64,000 nucleotides of DNA from Halobacterium jilantaiense (GTDB lineage: Archaea; Halobacteriota; Halobacteria; Halobacteriales; Halobacteriaceae): contig NZ_FOJA01000001.1 in NCBI RefSeq assembly GCF_900110535.1, forward strand, positions 1,302,001 to 1,366,000, read 5' to 3'. Under the pieces are notes generated by a model. The model ran no database searches. It was not told the DNA's origin and saw only the letters and a program-made list of their open reading frames with translations. The translations under genes were made by a program, and so were the position numbers. Positions 1 to 9,693 of this stretch are shown here, one piece after another (position 1 is the stretch's first letter; each line of letters starts with the position of its first letter).

Positions 1-1046
1 AGGAGCGCTTCGACGTGAGCGAGGACGAGGGGGCGTCGCACCTGTTCGCGGGCGACCTCTTCGACGGCGTCCGGGGCGGGGGCTTCCTCTACACGAACGA
101 GGACACGCTCTCGGTCGGGACGGTGTTCCACCTGGACTCGCTGGCCGACGAGCGCGCCGAACCCCACGAGCTACTGAACAGGCTGCTGACGCACCCGCTG
201 CTCGCGCAGTGGCTGGACGGCGACGACGACGAGGTCGAGTACTCGGCGAAGCTCGTGCCGGACTCGAAGCACATGGCCCACCCCGCGCCCCACGAGGACC
301 GGCTGCTGCTGGTCGGGGACGCCGCGGGTCAGATGCAGGCCCAGGGCCCCATCATCAAGGGGATGAACCACGCCGTGTCCGCGGGCGGGCTCGCCGCGGA
401 GGCGTTCGTCACCTCGCGGACGCGCGGGAACGCGACCGCGGGCGAACTCTACGAGCAGAAGCTCCGCGAGGAGGGCGTGATGGACGACCTGCGGCCCGCG
501 CGCTACCGGGCGTCCAGCGCCGTCACCGAGCACGAGACCGTCGAGCAGGTGACCGAGGCGCTCGTGGACTCGCCGCTCGGCCGGCTGGGCGTCCGGGCGC
601 TGGCGGGGACCGTCGAGCGGCTGTTCAACTCCCCGTTCGTGCTCGGCACAATCCCGGACACGAAGACCTCCTACGTGACGGTTCCGACCGTGCTCGCGGA
701 GGAGCTCGGCGAGCGCGTCACCGGCGAGTCCGACGTGGAGCCGCCGAGTCTCGCCGACCGCATCGGCGACCTGACCTACGATACGGACGTCGGGAGCGCG
801 CACATCGAGGTCCGCGACGAGTCCTACGCGGCCAGCGGCGCGGCCGTGACGGCGTGTCCCGTGAGCGCCGAGGACTTCGGCGGCGGCTGCTATCGCTCGG
901 AGACCGTCAAGTCCAACGGCGACGAGGAACGCGTCGTGAGCCTCGACACCCAGCCCTGCGTGGAGTGCGGGACGTGTGCGGTCGTCGCGGACACCGACTG
1001 GGAGCACCCGCGCGGCGGGAAGGGCGTGGAGTTCCGGGAGGGATGA
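1..1046 (+). CDS. fixC: ETF:quinone oxidoreductase, FixC with C-terminal FixX-like ferredoxin domain (5' end outside window)
   Basis: Membrane-associated flavoprotein expected to pass electrons from electron transfer flavoprotein to quinone, for example during fatty-acid or amino-acid oxidation. The frame is open through the left edge (first full codon at base 3), so the N-terminal FAD-binding part is missing; about 347 residues remain. Visible are the second FAD contact (LLLVGDAAGQ) and, at the C-terminus, a ferredoxin-like segment: ACPVS, then CVECGTC, then a W-HPRGGKG-FREG ending like FixX. These four cysteines fit one [4Fe-4S] cluster. Bacteria often encode FixC and FixX separately; here they are one chain, as in mitochondrial ETF-QO. 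The next gene overlaps its stop, so the two are co-translated. The GTG at 15 is internal, not the start. Confidence 0.88.
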   Translation, partial: ERFDVSEDEGASHLFAGDLFDGVRGGGFLYTNEDTLSVGTVFHLDSLADERAEPHELLNRLLTHPLLAQWLDGDDDEVEYSAKLVPDSKHMAHPAPHEDRLLLVGDAAGQMQAQGPIIKGMNHAVSAGGLAAEAFVTSRTRGNATAGELYEQKLREEGVMDDLRPARYRASSAVTEHETVEQVTEALVDSPLGRLGVRALAGTVERLFNSPFVLGTIPDTKTSYVTVPTVLAEELGERVTGESDVEPPSLADRIGDLTYDTDVGSAHIEVRDESYAASGAAVTACPVSAEDFGGGCYRSETVKSNGDEERVVSLDTQPCVECGTCAVVADTDWEHPRGGKGVEFREG

Positions 1047-1450
1047 CCGCAGACGGCGCGGGCACCGAGTCGGGCGAGCGGTCCGCGTACTGGGAGCGCG
1101 TGCGGGAGTTGGCTGCGCGCGCGGAGCGCGACCGGGCGGGCTTCGCGCCGCCGCCCGACCCGCCGGACGAGTCGCAGGCGATGCGCTACCTCCGGACGGG
1201 CGTCGGCCCCGCGGTTTCCGTCTACGTAGAGGGGCGCACCGGCGGCGACCTGGCGGCGTTCAGCGAGACGGAGGTGTCGCTGCTGGAGGACGCCGTCCGG
1301 ACGTGGCTCGGGCTGTACGCGCGCTGCTACGGCGTCGAGCGGGACGTCGACGTTTCGCTCCGGCAGGCCGCCGAGGTGCTCGTCGACACCCGGAACGTCG
1401 CGGACACGGCGGCGCTGCTGACACGCGTCCCCGAAAGCGGGTCGCGTTAA
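1043..1450 (+). CDS. Small conserved protein translationally coupled to fixC
   Basis: Unrecognised protein of 135 residues. The ATG overlaps the fixC stop as ATGA, which indicates translational coupling and a role tied to the ETF electron-transfer unit. The N-terminal half is charged, rich in Arg/Glu and then Pro (APPPDPPDES); the C-terminal half looks helical (FSETEVSLLEDAVRTWLGLYARCYGV). There is no signal peptide, membrane segment or metal motif. I infer a small haloarchaeal accessory or assembly protein from position alone; no catalytic function can be supported. Confidence 0.7.
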   Translation: MTADGAGTESGERSAYWERVRELAARAERDRAGFAPPPDPPDESQAMRYLRTGVGPAVSVYVEGRTGGDLAAFSETEVSLLEDAVRTWLGLYARCYGVERDVDVSLRQAAEVLVDTRNVADTAALLTRVPESGSR

Positions 1451-1462
1451 CATTTGACAAAA

Positions 1463-1471
1463 GACTAAGTA
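1463..1471 (+). promoter_or_regulatory. TATA box for HTH-GNAT gene
   Basis: The A/T-rich GACTAAGTA lies centred 27 bases before the ATG at 1494 in otherwise GC-rich DNA. This spacing is typical of leaderless haloarchaeal transcripts and supports the ATG at 1494 over the methionine codon next to it. Confidence 0.55.
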
Positions 1472-1493
1472 CTCGCGTTTTGTATGAACAATT

Positions 1494-2228
1494 ATGATGG
1501 ATACCGAGCGCCGCCTGGAGTTCGGCCACGACGACCGCGAGCAGGTGTACAACTACGTAGAGCGCCACGGCGAGTGTTCGTTCGACGACCTCGAGTCGAG
1601 TCTCAGAATCGACCCGCGAGGCATCAGACACCACGTCGCAATCCTGCGACGCGACGGCTACCTCACAGTCGAGGACGACACCGTCGCCGTCGCGTTCGAC
1701 GACGCGGCGGCCGAGGAACACCGCGCGGACGACGTCGAGTTCGTCGTCCGGCCCGCCCGCCAGTCCGACCTCGCCGGGCTGGTGGGGGCGATTCGTCAGG
1801 TCGCCGACGACGGCAGCTACATCGAGGCGGAGTCGGTCGCCGACGTCGTCGACCACGAGGACGTGCTGCTGCGGCACAACGAGGTCGAGGAGCGCATGTT
1901 CTTCGTCGCCACCGTCGGCGAGGACGTGGTCGGGTGGGTCCACCTCGCCGGCTCCGAACTGGAGAAACTCGCGCACACAGCGAAGCTCACGGTCGGCGTC
2001 ATCGAGACGTACCGCGGCCACGGCATCGGCAGCCACCTCCTCGAACGCGGTCTGGAGTGGGCGCAGGGCCGCGGCTACGAGAAGCTGTACAACAGCGCGC
2101 CGTCGACCAACGAGGACGCCATCGCGTTCCTCGAAGCGCGCGGCTGGGAGGTCGAAGCGCGGCGCGCGGACCACTACCGCCTCGGCGACGACTACGTGGA
2201 CGAGGTGATGATGGCTCGCCGGCTCTGA
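1494..2228 (+). CDS. Winged-helix domain fused to GNAT acetyltransferase
   Basis: Two-domain protein of 244 residues. Residues about 10-65 form a winged-helix DNA-binding domain (REQVYNYVERHGECSFDDLE, then IRHHVAILRRDGYLTVED). Residues about 82-244 form a GNAT N-acetyltransferase (FVVRPARQSDLAGL at the start, VIETYRGHGIGSHLLERGLEWA as the acetyl-CoA loop, then SAPSTNEDAIAFLEARGWE). The combination suggests either a regulator whose effector is acetyl-CoA or an acetyltransferase recruited to DNA. The acetyl acceptor is unknown. A TATA box at the leaderless distance fixes the start. The next small gene overlaps its stop by one base and is probably co-transcribed. Confidence 0.82.
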   Translation: MMDTERRLEFGHDDREQVYNYVERHGECSFDDLESSLRIDPRGIRHHVAILRRDGYLTVEDDTVAVAFDDAAAEEHRADDVEFVVRPARQSDLAGLVGAIRQVADDGSYIEAESVADVVDHEDVLLRHNEVEERMFFVATVGEDVVGWVHLAGSELEKLAHTAKLTVGVIETYRGHGIGSHLLERGLEWAQGRGYEKLYNSAPSTNEDAIAFLEARGWEVEARRADHYRLGDDYVDEVMMARRL

Positions 2229-2389
2229 TGGACTGCGCGGAGGACGGCTGCCGGCGGCCGGCGGCCGTCCGGGTGCACGACCCGCGAGGCGACGACAGAG
2301 ACGTCTGCCTCCCGCACGCTCGCAGCCTCGCCCAGCGCGAGGGCGTCGTCGCAGCGCCCATCGAGGACGCCGACGCGGAGTGGCCGTAG
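2228..2389 (+). CDS. Small Cys/His-rich protein, possible zinc ribbon
   Basis: Protein of 53 residues whose ATG shares one base with the stop of the HTH-GNAT gene. Residues that could bind metal are C3, C8, C27 and H30 (MDCAEDGC near the start, then VCLPHA), a spacing compatible with a single small zinc site. It has no other domain. Overlap with the upstream gene suggests an operon partner. Its stop (TAG) abuts the stop of the convergent DUF21 gene. Function unknown. Confidence 0.6.
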   Translation: MDCAEDGCRRPAAVRVHDPRGDDRDVCLPHARSLAQREGVVAAPIEDADAEWP

Positions 2390-2905
2390 CTACTCGTCGT
2401 CGAGCAGTTCGCGCTCGATGTCGGGGCTGCCGCCGGTCGCGCCGGAGAGCCCGCGAGTCAGGGTGTCGAAGACGACGGTCAGCGGCCACAGCAGCAGGCC
2501 GACGTAGCGCATCGGCTTCGCGACGCGGAGCGCCCACGACTCGGCGTTTGCGAGCCCCCAGGACTTCGGGAGAATCTCCCCGCAGACGAGCACCAGCGTC
2601 GTCGCCGCGAGCGTCGTCCCGGCGACCGCCAACTGCGGCGGGAGGTACGCAACCAGGAGCACGGTGAGGATGCTCGATATCGCGATGTTCACGACGTTGT
2701 TCCCGACGAGGATGGTCACCAGCAGCCTGTGTGGGTCCGCGCGGAGGTCAGCGAGGTCCTCTCCCCGGACGTCGCCGCCCGCGAGTTCGGCGATACGGTC
2801 GTCGGACAGCGAGAACAGCGCAATCTCCGTGCTGGAGAAGAACGCAGACACCGCCAGCAGCACGGCGACGCCGGCGAGCGACGATAGTACGGTGGCATCG
2901 ACCAT
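2390..2905 (-). CDS. DUF21 (CNNM-type) membrane protein without CBS domains
   Basis: Integral membrane protein of 171 residues consisting of a single DUF21 domain with about four hydrophobic segments. Typical family features are FFSSTEIALFSLSDDRI, ILVGNNVVNIAISSI and LVCGEILPKSWG. The family includes CNNM/CorC-type proteins linked to Mg/Co transport, but the usual cytoplasmic CBS pair and CorC domain are absent, so this is a short form. Compare the full-length relative at 52766-54127. The ATG at 2905 was chosen because the hydrophobic segment begins immediately after it. It is divergent from the gene at 3011. Confidence 0.8.
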   Translation of the reverse strand: MVDATVLSSLAGVAVLLAVSAFFSSTEIALFSLSDDRIAELAGGDVRGEDLADLRADPHRLLVTILVGNNVVNIAISSILTVLLVAYLPPQLAVAGTTLAATTLVLVCGEILPKSWGLANAESWALRVAKPMRYVGLLLWPLTVVFDTLTRGLSGATGGSPDIERELLDDE

Positions 2906-3010
2906 AGCGCGGTCGACGGCGGGCAGGCGGAAAAGCCGTGGGTCGGCGCGGGTGCTGCGTGGGCCGCGCCGGCACGAACACTTTTCTCCTGCCCGTCCCC
3001 GCCTGTCGGC

Positions 3011-3670
3011 ATGGAGGCCGTCGAGACGGCCGCGCTCTGGACGCACGTCGCGGCCGGCGTGCTCGCGCTGATTGCCGGCGGGCTGGCGCTCGCCACCGAG
3101 AAGGGCGGACGGCGGCACGTCCGGGTCGGTCGCGTCTACGTCGGCTCGATGGCCGTCGTCGTCGCGACGGTGGTGCCGCTGTTCGCTGTCGACCCGACGA
3201 CGTTCCGGGCGTTCCTCCTGCTCGTCGCGGTGTTCAGCGGCTACTTCGTGCTGTCCGGCTATCGGGCGCTCGCCCGGAAGCGCCCCGGAGACGGCCCGAC
3301 CGCCGTCGACTGGGCCGGTTCCGGAGCGGTGCTGGCGGCGTGTCTCGCGCTCGGTGTCTGGGGCGTCTGCCTGCTCGCCGACGGCGACTCGTTCGGCGTC
3401 GTGATGGCGGTGTTCGGCACCATCGGTGCGCTCGTCGGCGCGGCCGACCTGCGGGCGTTCCGCGCGGACACCGACGGGCCGTGGCTCGTCAGCCACCTCT
3501 CGCGGATGGTCGCCGGCTACATCGCGACCGTGACCGCCGTCGCCGTCGTGAACGCCGGACCGGTTCCGGACGTGCTGGCGTGGCTGTCGCCGACGGTCGT
3601 CGGCGTGCCGCTCATCTGGTACTGGCAGGCGGTGTACGGGGACGCGGGGCCGCTCGCCGGCCGCGTGTGA
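3011..3670 (+). CDS. Polytopic membrane protein, DUF2306-like
   Basis: Protein of 219 residues with about six to seven predicted membrane helices. These include an N-terminal HVAAGVLALIAGGLAL segment and internal pairs around residues 45-80, 105-145 and 165-205. The HVAAG start and the paired helices resemble the DUF2306 predicted membrane-protein family. No transport or redox motif can be pointed to with certainty, although the His residues in the first and later helices could be haem or metal ligands. It is monocistronic, between a divergent DUF21 gene and a convergent MutS5-like gene. Confidence 0.65.
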   Translation: MEAVETAALWTHVAAGVLALIAGGLALATEKGGRRHVRVGRVYVGSMAVVVATVVPLFAVDPTTFRAFLLLVAVFSGYFVLSGYRALARKRPGDGPTAVDWAGSGAVLAACLALGVWGVCLLADGDSFGVVMAVFGTIGALVGAADLRAFRADTDGPWLVSHLSRMVAGYIATVTAVAVVNAGPVPDVLAWLSPTVVGVPLIWYWQAVYGDAGPLAGRV

Positions 3671-3706
3671 GGAGAGAGCCACCGGACCGCTGGTACGGGG
3701 AACGCG

Positions 3707-5440
3707 TTACTCCGACCACTCGGCGTCGGCGAGCGTGCGCTGGACGGCTTCCTCGCCGACGGCGGCCGCGAGCGTGCGGAAGCCGGCGCGCTCGGCGCGG
3801 TCGTCGGCGTCCGCCACCAGCCGGGAGACGATGAACTCCGGCGTGGACTTCCCGACGGTGTCGAAGCGCGGCTGGTAGTCGACGAGCAGGTCGAGGTCGC
3901 TGTCCAGCCCCTCCGCGAAGATGCCGTCGAGGCGGGCGGCGTCGGGCAGCGGTTCGAGGTCGTCGGCGAGGTGCGTGACGAACACGCCGAGGGCGTCTTC
4001 GTCGACGGTGAGCGTGACGAGGCCGTGGAGGAGGTCGGCGGCGCTGCCGGGCTCGGTGATGGCCTCGAACTCGTCGACGAGCATCAGCGTGCGCTCGCCG
4101 GTCGACAGCGGCGGGACGACCGAGTTCAGCGTGGCCTCCAGCACGCCGGCGTTGAACGAGGCGTGGCGGCGGTGGAACACCACCGAGTCGATGCGGCCGA
4201 CCTGGGCGCGCGCGGCGGGCACCGGGAGCCCCATCCGAGCGAGCAAAGCGACCTGACAGAGCGTCTCCAGCAGCGTCGTCTTCCCGCCGGAGTTCGCGCC
4301 CGTCAGCACCGTCACCCGGTCGCCAGAGGGCGCGCCCGCCAGTTCGTGGTCGCCGACGGCGTACGTCACCGGCTGGACGTCCTCGCCGTCCGCTTCGAGG
4401 GCGACGTTCCGGGCGTCCTCGACGGCGAGCGCGTCCCCGTCGACGAACTCGGGGCGCGTGAGGTCGTGGGCCTCGGCGAACCGCGCCAGCGAGAGGTGGA
4501 AGGCCAGGTCACTGACGGCGTCGACCGCGGCCTCGACCTCGTCGCGGGCCGCGGAGAGGTCGCCCCGCAGGTCGGCCGCCACGTCGCGCTCGCGGTCCGC
4601 GGCGCGCTCCCGGACGTCGTCGGCGAGGTCCCGCAGGGTCGTACTCACGAAGTCCGCGGCGTCCGCGGCGTCGGCAGACATCGCCTCCCGGACGAGGCGC
4701 GACTCGACGCTGGCCTCGTCGGCGACGTACTGGACGAACGCGGTCCGGAACTCCTCGGTCCCCTCGACGCCCTCCGAGCGCACGGCTTCGAGCACGTCGA
4801 AGGTGTCGCGTTCGAGCGCAGAGAGCGTCTCCGCGCGCTCCCGGAGTCGGTCGAGTTTCGCGTCCGCGCCCGCCCTGACACCGTCGTCGCCGAGGAAACG
4901 GAGCGCGTCGGCGGCCGCCTCCAGCGCCTCGCGGTCGAGGCCCGCGACGGACGCGAAGACGCCGTCGGTCGCGCCGGCGTCCCGCAGCGCGAGCGCCGTC
5001 CGCACGGCCGCCCGCCGGCTGTCGCCGTCGTGTTCGGCGAACACCGACAGCACGGACGCTCTGGTGTCCTCTCCGAGGCCCCGCCAGGTGTCGCGGGCCG
5101 CCTCCACGCGGTCCAGTCGCTCGGTCATCTCGTCGCGGTCGGTCAGCGGCGTGAGCACCCGGATACGGTCGCCGGCGTGGCGCGTGACGGCGTGGGCGGC
5201 GACGAGTTCGACGAGGTCCTTGTACACCTCGCGGGTGTCGTCGGTCGCGAGCGCGTCCAGCCCCGCGCCGCCGTTCGCGCGCCGCAGAATGCGCGTCGCC
5301 CGCCCCCGCGAGATGCCGGCGTCGACGAGCGCGCGGACGTCGGCGGACTCGATGGCGTCGACGGCGTCGGCGGTCCCCAGCTCGGTCTCCAGGCGCTCGG
5401 CCGTCTTCGGGCCGACCCCCCAGTACGCTTCGAGTCGCAT
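3707..5440 (-). CDS. Archaeal MutS-family ATPase with N-terminal helix-hairpin-helix (MutS5-like)
   Basis: Protein of 577 residues. The first 50 residues carry a helix-hairpin-helix element (YWGVGPKTAERLETELG and GISRGRATRILRRAN). The middle is long and coiled (alternating Glu/Arg/Ala). The C-terminal MutS-type ATPase has Walker A GANSGGKT near residue 380 and a Walker B-like LMLVDEFEAIT. The N-terminal mismatch-binding domain with its Phe-X-Glu motif is absent, so this is not a classical mismatch sensor. Archaeal relatives (MutS5 type) have been reported to bind Holliday junctions. I infer a role in recombination or branched-DNA handling. The gene stands 1.6 kb from the canonical mutS. It is followed on the other strand by a membrane gene. 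Confidence 0.8.
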   Translation of the reverse strand: MRLEAYWGVGPKTAERLETELGTADAVDAIESADVRALVDAGISRGRATRILRRANGGAGLDALATDDTREVYKDLVELVAAHAVTRHAGDRIRVLTPLTDRDEMTERLDRVEAARDTWRGLGEDTRASVLSVFAEHDGDSRRAAVRTALALRDAGATDGVFASVAGLDREALEAAADALRFLGDDGVRAGADAKLDRLRERAETLSALERDTFDVLEAVRSEGVEGTEEFRTAFVQYVADEASVESRLVREAMSADAADAADFVSTTLRDLADDVRERAADRERDVAADLRGDLSAARDEVEAAVDAVSDLAFHLSLARFAEAHDLTRPEFVDGDALAVEDARNVALEADGEDVQPVTYAVGDHELAGAPSGDRVTVLTGANSGGKTTLLETLCQVALLARMGLPVPAARAQVGRIDSVVFHRRHASFNAGVLEATLNSVVPPLSTGERTLMLVDEFEAITEPGSAADLLHGLVTLTVDEDALGVFVTHLADDLEPLPDAARLDGIFAEGLDSDLDLLVDYQPRFDTVGKSTPEFIVSRLVADADDRAERAGFRTLAAAVGEEAVQRTLADAEWSE

Positions 5441-5464
5441 ACAGCGGGGTCGGCGGGGCGGCGA

Positions 5465-6445
5465 CTAAGCGTTAGTGGTCTCTGCGAGCCGCCGCACCGC
5501 GGTCCGGTCGGGAACCGCGCCCAGCCCGCCGGTCTCGGTGGTCGCGAGCGCGCCGGTGGCGGACGCGAACGCCAGCGTCTCGCGCAGTTCGGCGGGAGAC
5601 AGTCCGGGTTCGAACCGCGAGAGCGCGCCGGCGCAGAAGGCGTCGCCAGCGCCAGTCGTGTCGGTCACGTCCACGTCGAAGGCGGGCAGCGAGTGCGTGA
5701 CGCGCTCGCCGCTGTCGGTGGCGTCGGAGACGACCGTCGCGCCTGCCGACCCGCGCGTGAGGAACACCGTCGACGGGCTGCCGGCGAGCAGGTCGGCGGC
5801 TGCGGCTCCGGGGTCGTGGCGCGCGAGTTCCCCGAGACCGAGCGGCGCGAGGTCGGCGGCGCTACAGCACACCACGTCGGCGGCGGCGAGGAGCGACCCG
5901 AGCGCGTCGGTCGCCTCGTCCGGGTCCCGCCAGAGCGCCGGCCGGTAGTTCGGGTCGACGGAGACGACGCAGCCGGCCTCGTCCGCGCGGCGAGCGAGGT
6001 CGAGGGTCGCCTCGCGGCCCGTGGGATTTGCGAGCGCGACGCCGCCGACGTGCACACAGTCGAACTCGGCGAGCGCGCTGTCGGGAACAGTCCCCGTGTC
6101 GAACGCGAGCGTGGCGGTGTCGCGCTCGTAGAAGGAGAACGACCGGTCGCCGTCCGGCGTCGGGGAGACGACGGCGAGCGCGGTCGGCGCGTCCCCCCGG
6201 ACGACGAGGTCGTCGGGGAGGCCGTGGTCGGTGAGGGCGTCGGCGAGGAAGTCGCCGAACGGGTCGCTGCCGAGTCGCGTCCAGAACGCCGGCGGGCCGC
6301 CGAGCGCGGCGAGGCAGGCGGCGACGTTCGCGGGCGCGCCGCCGGGCCGGTGGACGAACCCCGCGACGTCGGCAAGGTCGCCGTCGCCGTCCGGGAACAG
6401 GTCGACGAGCGTCTCGCCGGCGACGAGGATTCGGTCGGTTCGCAC
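5465..6445 (-). CDS. PfkB-family sugar kinase (fructokinase/ribokinase-like)
   Basis: ATP-dependent carbohydrate kinase of 326 residues. It shows the N-terminal PfkB signature region (GETLVDLFPDGDG, then RPGGAPANVAACLAALG) and the C-terminal signature DTTGAGDAFCAGALS near residue 265, where the aspartate acts as catalytic base. The GGAPANVA form with LGSDPFGDFL is typical of fructokinase-type members, so fructose is the best substrate guess, though ribose or a nucleoside cannot be excluded. It lies 24 bases upstream of the MutS5-like gene on the same strand and may be co-transcribed without a functional link. A second PfkB protein, KDG kinase, is at 30909. Confidence 0.83.
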   Translation of the reverse strand: MRTDRILVAGETLVDLFPDGDGDLADVAGFVHRPGGAPANVAACLAALGGPPAFWTRLGSDPFGDFLADALTDHGLPDDLVVRGDAPTALAVVSPTPDGDRSFSFYERDTATLAFDTGTVPDSALAEFDCVHVGGVALANPTGREATLDLARRADEAGCVVSVDPNYRPALWRDPDEATDALGSLLAAADVVCCSAADLAPLGLGELARHDPGAAAADLLAGSPSTVFLTRGSAGATVVSDATDSGERVTHSLPAFDVDVTDTTGAGDAFCAGALSRFEPGLSPAELRETLAFASATGALATTETGGLGAVPDRTAVRRLAETTNA

Positions 6446-6543
6446 GCCTCCGCCGACGGCATCCGGGTACTTAGTCTTCCGCTGGTGCGAGCGGCCGCCC
6501 GAGACCGACGCGTTATTTCCCGTGGTCCGCCAACGCTGAGCCG

Positions 6544-6978
6544 ATGAGCCTCGATGTCACTGCCGCTCGCGTCGTCCACGCGGTGTTCGGTGCCGCGTGG
6601 ACCGGGAGCACCCTCGCCGTCGCGCTGTTCGTCGTCCCGGCCGCGCGCAGCGGCGTCCTCGACGCCGCGCCCGTCGAGTGGATCGCCGACCGCTTCACGA
6701 AACTCAGCGTCGCGAGCGTCCTCGTGATGTTCCTGTCCGGCGGCCACCTCGCCGGGAACCTCTACACGTTCGAGGTGCTCGCGGAGTCCTCGCGGGGCCA
6801 CCTCGTCCTCGGCATGACCGGCCTGTGGCTGGTGCTGGCCGGGCTGGCGCACGTCGCGACGAGTCGGCTCACCGCCGACGGCGTCGACGTGGCCGCGGCC
6901 GCCGACGACGCGACCCCGTGGTTCGGGGCCGCCGGCGTCGTGAGCGTCGCGCTGCTCGTGCTCGCCGGCCTGCTCTGA
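6544..6978 (+). CDS. Small four-helix membrane protein
   Basis: Protein of 144 residues with four clear hydrophobic segments: residues about 10-30, 55-70, 80-105 and 125-144. The first contains [20 protein letters not shown] and the third [19 protein letters not shown]. The arrangement resembles small CopD/DUF4149-like membrane proteins, but no diagnostic metal site is present, so a transport role is not claimed. The start at 6544 follows a TATA-like TTATTTC by the leaderless distance. It sits 58 bases before mutS with its own promoter between. Confidence 0.62.
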   Translation: MSLDVTAARVVHAVFGAAWTGSTLAVALFVVPAARSGVLDAAPVEWIADRFTKLSVASVLVMFLSGGHLAGNLYTFEVLAESSRGHLVLGMTGLWLVLAGLAHVATSRLTADGVDVAAAADDATPWFGAAGVVSVALLVLAGLL

Positions 6979-7002
6979 GGGGTCGCTGTCCCCGGAATCG
7001 GT

Positions 7003-7012
7003 GAGCATAACA
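7003..7012 (+). promoter_or_regulatory. TATA box for mutS
   Basis: AGCATAACAG is centred about 28 bases before the ATG at 7037. It decides the start: the in-frame GTG at 7001 lies upstream of this box and would not be transcribed from it. Confidence 0.5.
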
Positions 7013-7036
7013 GCCGGCGTCTCGTTCCCGTCGGGC

Positions 7037-9670
7037 ATGGACGCGGCGCTCGGCCCCCCCGAGGCGATGGCCGACAGCGAGGGCGACCTGACGCCGATGA
7101 TGAGCCAGTACTTCGAGCTCACGCGGCGCTACGACGACGCCCTCGTCCTCTTCCAGGTGGGGGACTTCTACGAGCTGTTCTGCGAGGCCGCCGAGGCGGC
7201 CGCCCGCATCTGTGAGGTGACGCTGACCGCCCGTGAGGACTCGACGGGGCGCTACCCGATGGCTGGCGTCCCCATCGACAACGCCGAGCCGTACATCGAG
7301 GACCTGCTGGACGCCGGCTACCGGGTGGCGGTCGCCGACCAGGTCGAGGACCCCGACGAGGTCTCGGGGGTCGTCGACCGCGCGGTGACTCGCATCGTCA
7401 CGCCGGGCACCATCACGGAGGACGAACTGCTCGCGGGCGCGGACAACAACTTCGTCGCGGCGCTGGCCTCCGACCAGGTGGAGCGACGCGCCACCGAACG
7501 AACGAGCGGCGACAGCCGCGAGTACACGGGCGGCGGCTTCGGACTCGCGCTGCTGGACGTCTCGACGGGCGACTGTTACGCGACGAGCCTCGACGACGAG
7601 ACCCGGGTGCGGGACGAACTCGGCCGGTTCGCGCCCGCCGAACTCGTCGTCGGGCCGGGGGTCGCGCCGGACCGCTTCGCGGACGAGGCGTTTGTCGCCG
7701 AGTACGACGACAGCGCCTTCGAGCACGCCAGCGCCCGGGAGCGCGTCGCCTCCTACTTCGGGAGCGTGGACGCGCTCGCCGCCGACGCCGAAGTACGGGC
7801 CTGCGGCGCGCTGCTGTCGTACGCCGAGTACACGCGGGGCGGAGAGGGGCACCAGCGCCTAGAGTACCTGAATCACGTCACGCGCTACGACCCGCGGGAG
7901 TACCTCCAGCTGGACGCCGTCGCGCTGCGCAGCCTCGAACTGTTCGAGCAGCGCAGCGTCCACGGCGCGAACGGAACGGCGCTCGTGGACGTGCTGGACG
8001 AGACAGCGTGCGCGCTCGGTCGCCGCGAACTCACCGACTGGCTGCGACGGCCGCTGGTCGACCGCGAGGCCATCGAGGCGCGCCACGACGCCGTCGGCGA
8101 ACTCGTCGGCGACCCGCTCACGCGGGAGGAACTCCACGAGCACCTGCGGAACGTCTACGACATCGAGCGGCTGGTGTCCCGGGTTTCGCGGGGCCGGGCG
8201 AACGCCCGGGACCTGCGCTCGCTCAAAGACACTCTGGACGTGGTGCCCGAAGTGCGGGGCCTCCTCTCCAATGCCGACTGCGAGAAGCTCCGGGACCTGC
8301 GTGCCGAACTGGACGACCTCCCGGAGATTCGGGACCTGCTGGACTCGGCCATCGTCCCGGACCCGCCCCAGGAACTCACGGAGGGCGGCGTCATCCGGGA
8401 CGGCTACGACGACGACCTCGACGCCCTCCGCGAGACCGAGCGGTCGGGGAAGGCGTGGGTCGACGACCTCGAAGCCAGCGAGCGCGAGCGCACGGGCGTC
8501 GACTCGCTGAAAGTCGGGAACAACGCCGTCCACGGCTACTACATCGAGGTGACGAAGGCCAACACCGACGCGGTCCCCGACGACTACCAGCGCCGCCAGA
8601 CCCTGAAGAACGCCGAGCGGTACGTCACGCCCGAACTCAAAGAGCGCGAGGAGGAAATCGTGCGCGCCGAACAGCGCGCCCAGGACCTCGAATACGACCT
8701 GTTCTGCGAGGTCCGGGACCGCGTCGCGGCCGAGGCCGAGCGGATGCAGAACGTGGCCCGGGCACTCGCTGCGCTGGACGCACTCGCGTCGTTCGCAACG
8801 GTCGCCGCCGCCCACGACTACGCCCGGCCCGAGGTGGGCGGCGACGGCATCCACGTCGAGGGCGGCCGCCACCCGGTCGTCGAGCGCACCGAACCCGGGT
8901 TCGTGCCGAACGACACGGACCTGACCGACGACCGCCGCGTCGCGGTCGTCACGGGCCCGAACATGAGCGGGAAGTCAACGTACATGCGGCAGGTCGCCCT
9001 GATAGTGCTGCTCGCGCAGGCCGGGAGCTTCGTCCCGGCTGCCGACGCCCGCCTCCGAGTCGTCGACCGCATCTTCACGCGCGTCGGCGCGAGCGACGAC
9101 ATCGCGGGCGGCCGGTCGACGTTCATGGTGGAGATGACCGAGTTGGCGTCGATTCTGCGGGCCGCCACCGACGACTCGCTGGTCCTGCTGGACGAAGTGG
9201 GACGAGGGACGTCGACGACCGACGGCCTCGCCATCGCGCGCGCCGTCACCGAGCACGTCCACGACGAGGTCGGCGCGACGACGCTGTTCGCCACCCACCA
9301 CCACGAACTCACCGCGGACGCCGAGCGGCTCCCGGACGCCGTGAACCTCCACTTCGCGGCGACCAGGACGCCGGAGGGCGTCACGTTCGAACACGAGGTC
9401 AGCGAGGGTGCCGCGACGGCGTCCTACGGCGTGGAGGTCGCTCGGACGGCTGGCGTCCCCGACGACGTGGTCGAGCGCGCCCGCGAACTCCTCGACGCCC
9501 CGGAGCCGGCGGCCGAAGAGGACACTGCGAGCGAGCGCAGCGAGGCCGCGACCAGCGACGACGGAGCGGCGTCGAGCGACCTGGCCGAGCGGCTGGCCGA
9601 CGTGAACGTCGCGGAGTTGACGCCAGTGGAGGCGCTGAACGTCCTCAACGACCTGAAGCGAGATATCTGA
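7037..9670 (+). CDS. mutS: DNA mismatch repair protein MutS
   Basis: Mismatch-recognition ATPase of 877 residues. The mismatch-binding domain contains the Phe-X-Glu motif in VGDFYELF near residue 44. Connector, lever and clamp regions follow. The ATPase has Walker [16 protein letters not shown] near residue 640, Walker [17 protein letters not shown], and the H-loop THHHEL. An acidic, low-complexity tail of about 40 residues precedes a short conserved C-terminus ([14 protein letters not shown]). Length fits bacterial-type MutS. It would act as a dimer with MutL, encoded at 28896. A second full MutS is encoded at 22117. A 235-base region with several hairpins separates it from the next gene. 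Confidence 0.95.
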   Translation: MDAALGPPEAMADSEGDLTPMMSQYFELTRRYDDALVLFQVGDFYELFCEAAEAAARICEVTLTAREDSTGRYPMAGVPIDNAEPYIEDLLDAGYRVAVADQVEDPDEVSGVVDRAVTRIVTPGTITEDELLAGADNNFVAALASDQVERRATERTSGDSREYTGGGFGLALLDVSTGDCYATSLDDETRVRDELGRFAPAELVVGPGVAPDRFADEAFVAEYDDSAFEHASARERVASYFGSVDALAADAEVRACGALLSYAEYTRGGEGHQRLEYLNHVTRYDPREYLQLDAVALRSLELFEQRSVHGANGTALVDVLDETACALGRRELTDWLRRPLVDREAIEARHDAVGELVGDPLTREELHEHLRNVYDIERLVSRVSRGRANARDLRSLKDTLDVVPEVRGLLSNADCEKLRDLRAELDDLPEIRDLLDSAIVPDPPQELTEGGVIRDGYDDDLDALRETERSGKAWVDDLEASERERTGVDSLKVGNNAVHGYYIEVTKANTDAVPDDYQRRQTLKNAERYVTPELKEREEEIVRAEQRAQDLEYDLFCEVRDRVAAEAERMQNVARALAALDALASFATVAAAHDYARPEVGGDGIHVEGGRHPVVERTEPGFVPNDTDLTDDRRVAVVTGPNMSGKSTYMRQVALIVLLAQAGSFVPAADARLRVVDRIFTRVGASDDIAGGRSTFMVEMTELASILRAATDDSLVLLDEVGRGTSTTDGLAIARAVTEHVHDEVGATTLFATHHHELTADAERLPDAVNLHFAATRTPEGVTFEHEVSEGAATASYGVEVARTAGVPDDVVERARELLDAPEPAAEEDTASERSEAATSDDGAASSDLAERLADVNVAELTPVEALNVLNDLKRDI

Positions 9671-9693
9671 GCGACCGCACAGGAGACAACGAG

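Noticed and set aside
2390-3682. N-terminal extension of the DUF21 gene to 430 residues
   Set aside because: The extra part is antisense to the DUF2306-like gene and has no membrane or domain character.
3971-6547. Plus-strand open frame of 858 codons opposite the MutS5-like and PfkB genes
   Set aside because: It is antisense to genes with intact Walker and PfkB motifs; no domain is visible.
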